The position numbers and the translations under genes are program-made. The notes below the pieces were generated by a model. That model ran no database searches and had not been told where the DNA came from. It saw only the letters and a list, made by a program, of their open reading frames with translations. 64,000 nt of DNA, from the NCBI GenBank assembly GCA_037576215.1, contig JBANDB010000020.1, positions 806,001-870,000 of the forward strand, given 5' to 3'. This stretch comes from Armillaria gallica. Taxonomy: Eukaryota > Basidiomycota > Agaricomycetes > Agaricales > Physalacriaceae. Shown piece by piece: positions 1 through 10,839 of the stretch (positions within the stretch are counted from its first letter, which is position 1; the number at the start of each line of letters is the position of its first letter).

Positions 1-1645
1 ACTTTGAAATGTTGCAGAAGTTACAGAGCGACACATCAGATACAGTCTTTAAAGAGGACTGGGAGAGTATGGGAATGTGGCCGGTGGTGAATCCATTTTG
101 GAGACACTTACCATTCTCTAATATATTCCAGTCGTTCACTCTGGATCTCCTACACCAGCTTCACAAGGGCATGTTCAAGGATCATCTAGTCAAATGGTGC
201 TCTCAGCTAATTTCGGAGCAGGAGTTGGACGAACGATTCAAAAGCATGACCGGCCACCCTGGTTTGCGCCATTTTAAAAATGGTATATTGAATGTTTCGC
301 AGTGGACGGGTGCTGAGCACAAAGCAATGGAGCAGGTCTTCGTTGGGCTGATCGTGGGAGCAGTGGACAAACATGTCCTGATGGCTGTTAGAGCGGCGGT
401 GGATTTCATCTATTTCACTTCACTTCATTCCCACATGTCTAGCACCCTCGCTGCCCTCTCACAAGCCCTGGACGACTTCCACAAGTACAAGGAAGTTTTT
501 GTTGAACTAGAAGTCCGAGATCATTTCAATATTCCGAAAATCCATGCCATGGAACATTATGTCGACCTCATTGGTCTTTTTGGCAGCACGGATGGCTTCA
601 ACACAGAATCACCTGAGCATCTTCATATTGACTATGCCAAGGATGCATACCATGCCTCAAATAAGCGTGATTACATTGCCCAGATGACAACATGGCTGCG
701 TTTCCAGGAGGCTGTGGATCGTTTTGCCGATTACCTGCATTGGTGTCGAAATGAAGCCCACCTCACAGTTGGTCCTGCAGATGATGAGGATGATCTCAAT
801 GGTGATGCCGGTTGTATTGGAGACCCAAGAACCACTGACTATAGTCTTTCCCTGCCCCCCCAACCTCTCAGGTCTGAAAGTCAGGTTCAAGTTGCTCACA
901 CCCACCCACCTGACCTCACTCGCATTCCCGCTCAAAAGATCATTGATGGGCATCATGCGACGTGTTTTCTCGAGGCATTAACAGGTTTTCTTCGTGATCA
1001 TGGATGCCTTATGACTCCAATGGAGTTTGACACTTTCAATCTCTACCGATGACTCACAATTATGCTACCACCAGTTCCCGAGGCTGGCACCAAGGCCCGA
1101 GACTTGAAGAACATCGTTCAAGCTTCTCCTCCGACTCCTCCACGAGGTCATCATGCTGGCAAAGCAGCACATCTGGATTGTGCTCTGGTACGCACCAGTG
1201 AAAGGAATGATCGAATAGCTGGAACAGCCTTGGAAGGTAAGTTTATGGTTTGACTGAGTGTTCGACTGACCTGACCTGGGTTGTAGGCCTCCATGTTGCT
1301 CACATACGTGTCCTTTTTGCATTACCGCCGATCTTTGGTGTAAAGCACCAGACGCCACTTGCATATGTCGAATGGTTCACACCATTCTCTACTCCTGATC
1401 CCCACACGGGCTTATACATGCTGACACGGTCAACCCGTCAACATCGTGTATACGTGCAAATCATCGAGGCAAGCAGAATCATTCGGAACTGCCATCTTCA
1501 ACCGAAATATGGGCAGACAAAGGATCCTACTTGGACGACGGATAATGTGATGGACTTGTGTCATACGTTCTATTTTAATGCCTACCGGGACTTACATTTG
1601 TTTAGTATGCTTCGAGTACCCCATAATAAAAAGCTTTGGACTTAG
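1..1645 (+). pseudogene. Plavaka-family DNA transposase, 3' part, with one in-frame stop
   Basis: The reading frame enters from the left edge, so the true start lies outside the window. Exon 9-1236 joins 1287-1645 across a canonical 50-bp intron (GTAAGT...TAG, 1237-1286) that keeps the frame. Family hallmarks are [31 protein letters not shown], the block [19 protein letters not shown], and after the intron TPLAYVEWFTPF, LYMLTRSTRQHR and DPTWTTDNVMDLC near the C-terminus. Plavaka elements are cut-and-paste transposons related to CACTA/EnSpm elements, found mainly in basidiomycetes. A TGA stop at 1050-1052 interrupts the frame where a CGA arginine codon would read through, consistent with C-to-T change at a CpG. 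Beyond that stop the frame stays open and family-like to 1645. I infer a recently inactivated copy or a sequencing error. No terminal inverted repeat is visible to the right. Confidence 0.88.
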
Positions 1646-2804
1646 TACATTGAACTTGTCTCATGAAAGAGAGCCGTTTGCCTCCGTACGATACTCGGAT
1701 GATGTCACAGGGGGTGGGACTACAGGGCTATGGAGCTATATCAGTATGTAGGCCAGATGATTTATATATGGCACGATACCTCGACACATCCTACAGAGTA
1801 CTACATATCCTGGCCAGCACTACATTGCGAGGGCAGGTCTACAGTAAGTAAAAGCATTTTCCAGATGTCGTTCCAAGCAGGTACACTACTCAGCTCATCT
1901 TGCTCCCATCCAGGCATAAAATCCTCAGAATTAGCGTCCATCGTGTTCCACTACTGACTGAAGCCCGCAGTAACCATGAATGCAGAATGCTGGTGGGTCT
2001 GACACTGTGCTTGACTCGGAATAGTGCGGTTGACGGATATGGCTGAGTTAGAAAACCGGTATCATGATGAACACCGGGGTTCTGGGCACCACGAGAGGCC
2101 GATATGGCTGTGCACACGATCAATCGGTGCCTGACCTCCACGTCTTCTCCCTTGTGCTACTAAGGTCATCGATTTTCTCATCCTGTCATTGAGACTCAGT
2201 TACACTTTGTATTGTGTATATATTAAGGGATACGAGTATGCAATACCGGCTTCCAGCCTATACTGACCAAAGTGCCATCTTGACTTCCGACAGGAGGTAC
2301 TGTCACAAATCGCAGATCGTTGGCTTCATGGACCGCAATGATGATATACTCCTGGACTCCTCGTGCTTCCGTATACAGAGAATTGCATCCTCTGCCATAT
2401 GGCACGACAATATCTACTTGCACAATATCTTCGACACTAACCTGAAATCTGAGCTCGAGTCTAACGTCTTTGACTTTGATACCTGGCACTTCTCTGCTAT
2501 CAGATCATTATTTGCAACCATTACAGCTTATTTCCATTGTCTTTTCTCATCATTCACCCAGGTATTCTCACGCACGGTCACATTCCACTCATTCATATGG
2601 ATACGATGGCCGCTCTCGTGACTTTAGAAATGCACAGCGGAGTTTGAGACACATACCCATATTCCAACATCCGATTTGTGACCTGTGTGCAAGGTCCAGA
2701 GTTGATGCTCTACACTCCGCCTAACGTGTATGAATGGTAAATGTTGGGTTGATTTCTCAGCGACTCACTGACACCAATTTTGGTAGGACAACATCTTTGA
2801 CATG
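1646..2804. other. No gene seen; probable transposon 3' flank
   Basis: Only short unrelated open frames occur here (for example 2214-2621 on plus and 1890-2141 on minus). None shows a recognisable domain or convincing splice sites. It may be the 3' flank of the Plavaka element, but I could not locate a terminal repeat. Confidence 0.4.
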
Positions 2805-3110
2805 TAGGCTGAGCTAATTTCGTTTACCTCAGGCCGGATTCTCGCCACTTAGAAAGCTCGTTCTGTATGACTCTCTCCTCGTATTCCGATGCTTACGAAT
2901 TATCACATCGTTTACTCTATGTCACTTTTGGTATGCATCCATAGCTGCGATGTCGGAATCGATTGACTCCAAGGATTCTGTCGTCGTGCATAGGGCTCAT
3001 TAACGAACTACGGGGAATTTTCATGTTCCCACCATACGTGTGAAATACATATTTAGGAGCAGGTGTGACTCCCATGCCACACGAATATTGTGGCTGACAT
3101 CTGTTTTTTA
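2805..3110 (+). repeat. Dispersed repeat, second copy at 43499-43815
   Basis: The stretch starting GTAGGCTGAGCTAATTTCG and ending ACGAATATTGTGGCTGACAT recurs in the same orientation at about 43499-43815, with substitutions and small indels. In the second copy it leads straight into F-box-derived sequence. Here the similarity stops at the GCTGACAT end, so this is a broken piece of the same repeat family. Confidence 0.8.
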
Positions 3111-4060
3111 TCGGCTCTCTCGAACCGCTTCAAAAATGGATGGATCGACGCATGGTTTGAGTGCGCGACTTTTATCCCTCGTAGTTTGATCCTGGGGTTT
3201 TTACATCGCGCCGTTGTATATGAGAAATTGGAACAGTTCCCCTCTGCATGGCATGCTAATTGTTGATGCCTGTTCTCATTCCAGTGGGGATATCTGCGTG
3301 TTGTACATATTAATCCGATTATTGTAAGTTTCATCGAAGCTGAATGCCGTCACAACCCATTTGACCTAGGAGATAGTATCAAAATACAAACTGTTACAGA
3401 ACGGCTGGTTGAATTTGTACTTGCAATAAAACGGAACACCATTTTGAGATGCACGTGAGTGGGGAATTGAACCCAAGCTTGACCGTTTTACCATTTTGTC
3501 CTCAGTGCCTCCTACAGTAGCGTTCACTGTGCATAATATTTTTCAGACTTTGGCTGAGTGATTTACCACTAGTGCGATGGAGACTATCACTCAAGATATA
3601 GGACACCGTGCTGGGATGCGAAGCAAGATAATAAGTGAATAAAACATGTGGATGTGTTGTATTCAGATACAGAGAATTGAACACCGACTCACCCGCCAGG
3701 GGCGACCGTTACACTAAATTTCTGTGACTCAGGACAAATAATGTGGTCTATGAGGGAACATGGCAGTAGGATATTGGCGTCGTATTGGAGTGTGTCGATA
3801 ACTTGGCGTGTACGGTCTACTGATATGTACATTATGAATACAACGGAAATTCTTTATTTTGCTATGGGAGAATGGACAGGAACGAGCCTGGGGATGTTAC
3901 ACACGACGTCTCCCATGACACATCATGGCACCATACCCCAGCATCATCGATTATTCTACTCTGATCATTCAAACCCTTCCCCGTTCTGTGATGAGGGAAA
4001 TATTCTTGGATCCGGCTGGCTCGAAGAAATCGAGTCCGGGTACTCATCATGAGCGTCTCA
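3111..4060. other. Intergenic stretch with two degenerate tRNA-like modules on the minus strand
   Basis: No gene is supported. Minus-strand sequence around 3455-3505 has an A-box-like TGGTAAAACGG and a B-box-like GGGTTCAATTCCCC. About 200 bp on, 3655-3735 has TAGTGTAACGG and GTTCAATTCTC. The ends of both modules pair poorly, so these look like decayed tRNA-derived sequences. Confidence 0.5.
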
Positions 4061-4137
4061 GACGTCTGGTCATTTAATATTTTCTATGTAGTCTTTCAAG
4101 GTTTTGGAATCGTTTCTCCATGTCACATTGTGATTCT

Positions 4138-4410
4138 TCTCCTCCGACCTCCAAGCTTGTGCACTGGATGGTGCAGCTTCAGACTCTGCAAAGTGGGTTC
4201 GCCTGTATTGGGTGCCTGGTGTTGTCTCAGGGCTCCATGCCCACTGTCCATTGTCGACTTATGCTTGTGCGCTGAGTCTGACCTCCGACCTCCAAGCTTG
4301 TGCGCTGGATGGTTGGACTCATGGTTCTGATTCTGACTGGCTTCGCTTCGGATAGCGTATCAATGATCAACGGCTCTGCTGGTATCAATGATCAATGGCT
4401 CTGCCATCTT
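4138..4410 (+). repeat. Short direct repeats in the LINE 5' region
   Basis: CTCCGACCTCCAAGCTTGTG occurs at about 4140 and again at about 4282, each followed by a CACTGGATGGT-like or CGCTGGATGGT-like run. Just downstream, a GTATCAATGATCAA(C/T)GGCTCTGC unit occurs twice in tandem (about 4358-4405). Repeated 5' UTR segments are common in LINEs, where they can carry the internal promoter. That role is inferred here. Confidence 0.7.
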
Positions 4411-4819
4411 CGCGATCATGCGATGTATATACTGGCAGGAAATATGACTTGCGAACACCATCCTCCCGGTGCCCTGTTTGTCCGAGGGTTTTTTAAGGTT
4501 CAGTGGTGCTGTACAGCTACTTCCCGGGTACCTCTGCCGTCAATTCATGTGACGGATAAGAGTTCTGCCTTGATGACAGTTGCCTTGTCATCGGATGGGA
4601 CACGTTCCCATTCCCGCAAGGCTCTCTCTCGTCTTGTCCAGCCATGTCCTGTTCATAATTACCATAACTATTTTCTGTGAGGAAGTGGCTCTTGCTCACG
4701 AGTCGCTTCCTGATAACTATGCACAGTCTTCTACTCTGTTTTTATCCATTCTCTGCCTGATTTTTGCCTCTGTGCCTGGCCCCATGTCCCGCCCATGTCA
4801 GCGTCCTTCGTGACAGCAG

Positions 4820-6395
4820 ATGTCTGCTGGAAATTTGTCAGTCGACCAAATATGGGTGGTCTTCGAGGTTAAAAGAGGCGAGTGTATCCGGGAGAGCACC
4901 AAAAGTGAACGTTTCAAGCCCCCCATGGGTCTGTTCTCCTTATATTCATGTGCGACACAGAGTCTGATTGTTTTTGCAGAGTCCGATCCTGCTTTGATGG
5001 GCTTGCCCACTCTTGGCCCTGTGCCCAACTTCGACCTTGGAGTCGTGTCCATTGAGCCCCTCCCTGACAGTCTGCCGACTAGGGATGCAGCGTCAGCTAC
5101 GTATGTGTCTTGCAGCGTACATGTTGCAACCATTGATAGATCTGTTATTGTAGACTGAGTACCACCTCCCCCGACGGCGAGAACCGAGTCTCTGCACCTG
5201 TGGTCACTACCCCCTCGGTGGTTGATGTGACTGTCAGTCAGATTCTTCACACGCCCTCTGCACCACCGCTTGGACTCGCTCCATTGCCTTCAACTTCTCC
5301 CTTGGATCCATCTCCACCTCTCAATGACCCATTCTCGGAGCAGGGACCGCCGTCCACGTCGACTCGTGGTCTCTCAAAGAGTCAAGGCTCACAGGTTTGG
5401 AAAGATCGCCTAGCAGCTCGCGCGAGGGAGAAGGAGTCATCGGAGAAGGGGAAGGCTCGAGATCTCAAGGGTTCAGACCAGAGCAATTATGAGTCCCTTG
5501 GGTTGCGACTGCCTACCAAAGGGGAGAGCGTGGCGGCACATCGGGAACGGATGACAGCGAATGAGGGTAGTCTGGTGGGCGCTGTGGTGGAGATCAGGGA
5601 TCACGCGAAGGACCATGCTGCCGAGCACGCGGAAACCCATGAGTTCGTGTTACGAGGCCTAGCAGATGTTGGGGCCATGGCTCAGCAAGCTTCCGATGTG
5701 TCTCGCGCAATGACCAAGATTGCGGCACCCCTCACTGATGCTGTTAATTGCACCATGGGAGCGGTGCAGACAATGGCGGGAGCAATCACCTCGCATGCCT
5801 TGACTCTGCAGAGCCACTCAACAGCAATCCAGTCGATGCGCGGCGGTATTCAGGATATCGACACCAGCTTATTGGATGTTCGTGACTTGATCAATGGATT
5901 GCAGACCCAGATCACAGGACTGTCTAACACTTCCCCGATGATGGCAATGGTGGGCGTCCGGGGAATCAAGGAAGGGGTGCAGGCTCACGAGTTGCTCCCA
6001 TTGTCGTGCATGACTCAGCAACGGCGACTTCAACTCGGGTTCTCTGCCCTCCTCTTGCAGATACACAAAGCCAGACGGTGGTGTTCACTGTTGCACGCAT
6101 GGATCAAGATCTGATCGAAACGTCTCGACATATCGCTGCGGTCATTCCAAGCGTGGGAGTTGGCGCAATAGCTCATGCGAGGCTGACGACAGTCACTGGC
6201 TCCGCTCTCCTGCAGTTCCGTTCCATGTCTATGGCTGCTGCCTTTGTTGATCTCCTCCGCAACTGCGACTCGGTGACAGCACTGGGCGCAAGTGCAGGCT
6301 TTGCAGCTTATACACCATCAAACCAAACCTCTCCATCAGACAATGGCCTCAACAATGTCCTTAACATCCTATCCCATCCTGTCCAGGGAAACTAG
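4820..6395 (+). pseudogene. LINE ORF1 (gag-like, coiled-coil), spliced and frameshifted
   Basis: The ATG at 4820 opens a frame that reaches 5100. There GTATGT begins a 53-bp segment ending TTATTGTAG at 5153, and splicing it joins this frame to the long frame that runs on through 5200-5940. The joined protein has a Pro/Ser-rich N-terminal part, a basic stretch (WKDRLAARAREKESSEKGKA), then a long alpha-helical heptad region at about 5600-5920. Near 5935-6000 coding sense moves to another frame, which continues to 6395 with an Ala/Val-rich segment (TVVFTVARMDQDLIETSRHI). I take this as a single-base frameshift. ORF1 proteins of LINEs bind element RNA. No zinc knuckle is seen, so the RNA-binding role is inferred from position and layout. 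Confidence 0.6.
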
Positions 6396-9300
6396 GGAGG
6401 GCTGTGCCGTTGGACCTTTCCCTTTCAGACTCTCCTCCTCTCTCACCCGAGATCACTAAAAGCCAATCAGCGGCACCTCATCGCACTATTGCGATTCAAA
6501 AGGGAGACTCTGTAAATACGTGTAACTTGTCTATTTTGGCTTGGAATATACATGGGGAATTGGATTTGATGTTGCGCAGCCCATCTGATCTTAAGTTACT
6601 ACATGATTTCGATATCATCTTGCTCAAGGAGATGTGGCTTCTTCCAGACCAAGATATGACTCTACCTATACCCGATGGCTTCTCCTTCATCAGCCTGGCG
6701 CGTCCGGATCCTGATGTTTCTGGCATGAGGAGGGCGAGTGGAGGCCTTGGAGTTCTGTACCGTTCTGGCCTAGATGTGGCTGTGTGTAAGGAACTCTCAT
6801 CTTCGGAATGTTTGGTCTTGGATCTCGAAGATCTGACCATTATACTTTCCTACCTGTTGCCTCGGAATTCAAAGTGGAGTGATGTGACAGATGTTGATCT
6901 CTGCGACACACTTGAAGGGGTTCTGGCAGTTTGTGGTTTGCTGGATAAACCTATACTGCTTTTAGGAGATGAGAACTGCCGAACGGCATCACTTTCCTCC
7001 TATGAGGGGGTAGCCCGTGTGTTGATGGACAGTGTTGCCGATGTGCGTGGGAAATGGTTCCGAGATCTGTGTGAAGAGTATCACCTCTTGATTCTGAATG
7101 GAACGAAGTATGATGATGACGTTCCAGGGGTATGGTCCTCTTTTCAGCACAACAGTGAGGCTGTGGTTGACTATGCCTGTGCGAGTGAATCCCTTCTCCC
7201 ACGTCTGCGACGTTTCTGCGTGGTCAACAGGCCAACACATTTGGATCATGCGTATCTATCTGTCATTGTGGATTCTTCAACGTGTCGCAAGGGTGCCAGC
7301 CCTGCTCCCACCCCGGGTACGCAAGCTACACACAAGCGCAAGTCTACTAGTGCCTTTGGGGGACTACCAAAAGGTCCTCTGCCTCTGGTTACAGACAGCC
7401 CAATGCTTTCGCAGGAGCTCGACGAACTTTATGAGGGACTTGTGAGCTCGGTGGTGGGTCCAGAAGAGGCGTTGAGACAGATATATGGGGAGGCATCTTC
7501 TACGGGAGACCGCAAGGTGGTATGGGTGGATGGGTCATGTGTTGGAAACGGCCAAGACAGTGCCCGTGCGGGGGCAGGAGTTTTCTGGGGTAGAAACTCT
7601 CCTCGCAATCGTGCAGAGAGGATACCAGGTCCACAAACCAACAATCGGGCAGAACACGTCGCTTTCATTCTCGCTCTCCTGCAGTGTCCACCGGACCTTC
7701 CGTTGAGGGTATATATGGACAGCGAGAACGTCATCCATACATACTGCCACTGGATTCATCAGAGAGCCTCGATGGGGTGGAAGTGTGCAAATGCTGATGT
7801 GATACAGTATGCGGTGGACATTATCGTAAAGCACAAAGCGGTGATTGAGTTCTGCTGGGTAAAAGGGCACTCGGAGAATGTGGGAAATGATGCAGCTGAT
7901 GCTCTAGCGAAGGAGGGTGCGAGTAAGATGTTGCCCTTCACCTTGCCCCCCATCACATCAGCATTGTCCTTCCCTGCATTGGCTTCCGCTATCAGCGTAG
8001 ACAACCACACCCCCAAGGTCACGACAATCCTTCCCCCAGTCGCAATCCCTAAAGTCGAGATCGAGGTCGTACCAGAGATGCCTCCATCTTTCTTGTCCCG
8101 TGATTCCCATGGCGGTCGAGACTCTGCTCGTCAACAACGCTGGACCCTCCTGGAGGAGTTCGTGCAGATGGCAAGGAAGTCAGAGGGATCTTTCTGGGGT
8201 TCAGTAAGGGACATAACTGACCCCAAAGCCAAGCGTCCTCTGATCTCGGTCCAAGAGATGGCGACAGAGTTTGCTGCACGCGTAAATGTGCCTGAGGTTG
8301 TACCAGATTGCTTTGACGAGGATGCACTATTGCGTGCAGCACTGGAGGCGGACGCAATACCCAGCATAACGGTGGATCACTCGGATGCACAATATTTTGC
8401 CAGTCTGTTTCTCTCAGAGGAAGTGATAGAGATTAAGGACGACATTCGATCTCATGGTCCCAGTGCGATGGGATGGGATAGAACCTCGTATGAGCTATTT
8501 ATGGTGCTCCCGATTGATCTCCTTGTCGCTTTTTTCAATCGCTGTCTGGAATCAAGAGGCGCTCCGAGAATGTGGCTTGTCACGGTTTTGATAGGGATAC
8601 TGAAGCCAGGGAAGGATGGTTCCAACCCGGCAAACTATCGCTTGATTGGGCTGGAATCCTGCCTTTTGAAGATGTTCACACTGCTGCTTCATAGACGGGT
8701 GCGCCGATGGATGGAAGATAATCATATCCTGCCCGAGTCCCAGAATGGCTTTCGCAGAGGTTATCACACGATGAATAACCCTTTCATTTTGCGCACGGCT
8801 ATTGACAAGGCTCTCGCAGAAGGTCGTACTCTGTATGTTGCATTCCCAGATCTCACGAATGCCTTTCCATCGACAGATCATGCGTCCCTGTGGTCAATGA
8901 TGTACAAGAAAGGCATCGGAGGCCCTCTCTTTGACTGGCTGCGTCTGCTGTATAGTGGCATGAGTTATGTTGTGAGAGTGGGGAACGAGACCTCAACAAG
9001 CTTCATTTCAACGATGGGTATTCTCGCAGGAGACTCGGGTTCACCGGGCTTCTGGAACTTCTTCTCCTCCGACTTAGACTTTACCCCTCACCCAGAGGAT
9101 GTGATGATTGACGACCACCCAGTGATGAATATCGAGCATGCTGACGATGGGGCGATCTTCTCTGGCCTGAATGGATTACAAGCTCATCTTGACACTTTTG
9201 CTCGTTGGACCTCACGTAAAGGTCTCACAGTGAACATCGCGAAGACCAAGGTGTGCCCTGTCTTCAGCTTATGCTTAGTATGACTCATTTGTTGATGCGG

Positions 9301-10486
9301 AGTGTAGGTTATGGGTTTTGGGAGGCTGCCAGATCCATTACCAGTGTTTACCCTCCATGGCCACACTCTCGAGTGGACGCATCAACACAAATACCTCGGA
9401 GTTCATGTTACCTCCTGCCGGGCTGACATTTTCTCCGACCACTTTGAACATAAGGCAAAAGTCGCCTTGAGAGTGACTAATGTTACTTTCACACTTGTGA
9501 ACTATCTAGGTGATCTTCCTCCACGGGAAGGGCTGATCCTGTACAATAGCAGGGTGGATCCGCATCTGACTCATGGCGCGGAGGTTGCTCTGGGTGTCTC
9601 TCCAGCCAACATGGTGTTGCTGGAAAATGTCCAAGTGGAATTTTTGCGGCGCCTACTGCGCGTCCAAAAGCGCTCGATGCGAACACCGTTATTCACAGAG
9701 ACTGGTACCCTACCCATTCCGTTTCGCAGGGCGAGATTTGCGCTCCAGTTCCTGTCTTGCCTCCTTACAATGGAAGATCACCGGTTCCCTCGCTGGTGCC
9801 TTCAAGAAAATGTGGAATTGTGGCAACGTGGCCTTCGCTGCTGGTTAGGGGACCTCGCTGTGGTTCTCCGTAATATCGGGTTTGCACCGGCAGACATGGG
9901 TCTGGAAGTCCTGACATCCTCTGAAGGGGTTCATCGGCTGCTCCACGACTTGCCGTTGCTTGCCAATAAACTGGTCGCAAACGAAATTATGGCGAGTTCG
10001 CGTCTTGACCTAGTCCATGGTCGAACAGAGAGATTGAAATCAGGCAGACAAACAACCGATCCTCTGGTCTTTCGGTCTTACCTTCTCCTACGGATACCAG
10101 CACATCGAATAGCACTGACGAGGCTATTAACGTCAAATCATGCCTTAGCAGTCGAGCGTGGGAGATGGCTCAGAGTCAATGGAACAGCAGTGACAGTCCC
10201 AAGGAGCTTTCGGGTCTGCCGTTGTTGTCGCAATGATGTCGAAGACGAGTGTCACGTTCTGTTCATCTGCTCAGATGCGACACTCCAGGCGATGAGGGAC
10301 GAGTTTTTGGTGGATATATGGAAGGCTTATCCGGCCCTCCACCGCATGTCATCGTGCCCGAAAGACTTGCTCCACACGCTCTTGACGTATTCAGACCTGT
10401 TGCCAAGGCTTGGTCGCTATGTGTATCAGGTGATAGATCATGTAGAGAGCTTACCGATGTACATACATCCTGGCGTTACAACATAA
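6365..10486 (+). CDS. LINE ORF2: APE endonuclease, RNase H and reverse transcriptase
   Basis: The frame opens after a TAA at 6362-6364. Exons 6365-9250 and 9308-10486 join across a 57-bp GT...AG intron. Counting residues from position 6404, the protein is about 1341 aa. An APE-type endonuclease (about 42-290) has [20 protein letters not shown] and [11 protein letters not shown]. RNase H follows (about 370-500) with VWVDGS, NNRAE, MDSE and [18 protein letters not shown], so the D-E-D-D set is present. The reverse transcriptase (about 700-950) has [29 protein letters not shown] (motif A Asp) and HADD at motif C, where YADD is usual. Near residue 1250 is a Cys/His cluster, [18 protein letters not shown]. 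RNase H before RT is unlike the usual EN-RT-RNH order. No in-frame ATG precedes the endonuclease domain. Confidence 0.85.
9251..9307 (+). other. Predicted spliceosomal intron inside LINE ORF2
   Basis: The segment begins GTGTGCC and ends GAGTGTAG. It is phase 0, contains an in-frame TGA (9281-9283), and its removal rejoins AKTK to VMGFGRLP, the expected continuity just after the RT palm. Size and borders match other introns in this window. Confidence 0.7.
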
Positions 10487-10696
10487 TCGTAGTATATATA
10501 TAACAAATTTCACGTCATTGATGCTAGTGCTGAGAAGCCGTACCTTGCGGGGACGTGTCTGTATCAGTGAGGCCCAGTGTTCGTTCGGTACCGTAGCGTA
10601 GTGGGTTAGGTAGGTAACACACACGTAGTACGGACTCTGGTTAGTTGCCTTCTTAGGGACAGTGATCAGAATAAAATTCCTCCTCCCTCAATCCTG
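10487..10696 (+). other. LINE 3' sequence, no gene
   Basis: The stretch from the ORF2 stop to the next repeat junction holds a TATATATA run but no open frame of note. No poly(A) tail or duplicated target site could be identified. Confidence 0.5.
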
Positions 10697-10800
10697 ATCT
10701 AGTAACTGATCCGTGTGCACAGCCACGCCAGTCTTCTTTTTTCAGCCACCACGTCGATTACCCGTGCTGTTACCAATCCCTGTAGCGGCGGCTGCGCGCC
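10697..10800 (+). repeat. Start of F-box-region repeat, partner at 26655-26745
   Basis: Starting TAACTGATCCGTG, this resembles 26664 onward (AACTGATCCGTGCGCACAGCC) across about 90 bp. Here it is followed by unrelated sequence until about 12735. In the 26.6-kb copy, sequence leading to an F-box pseudogene follows directly. About 1.9 kb therefore appears to have been inserted in this copy. Confidence 0.65.
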
Positions 10801-10839
10801 GGTCCCCGATTCTTTCCCTATGGTTTAACTCAAATTACG

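Larger units (their letters stand above)
4100..10690 (+). mobile_element. LINE (non-LTR) retrotransposon with two ORFs
   Basis: The element has a repeat-bearing 5' region, a gag-like ORF1 (about 4820-6395), an ORF2 with endonuclease, RNase H and reverse transcriptase (6365-10486), and about 200 bp of 3' sequence. Both edges are estimates. I saw no target-site duplication or poly(A) tail, although a short TA run follows the ORF2 stop at about 10495-10502. The right edge is set by repeat sequence that begins near 10697 and recurs at 26655. ORF1 carries a frameshift, so this copy is probably not fully functional. Confidence 0.85.

Noticed and set aside
4049..4813. Overlapping open frames upstream of LINE ORF1
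   Set aside because: They span the directly repeated 5' region, lack domains and do not join ORF1 by convincing splice sites.
6496..8881. Minus-strand open frames through LINE ORF2
   Set aside because: They are antisense shadows of a frame with strong domain evidence.
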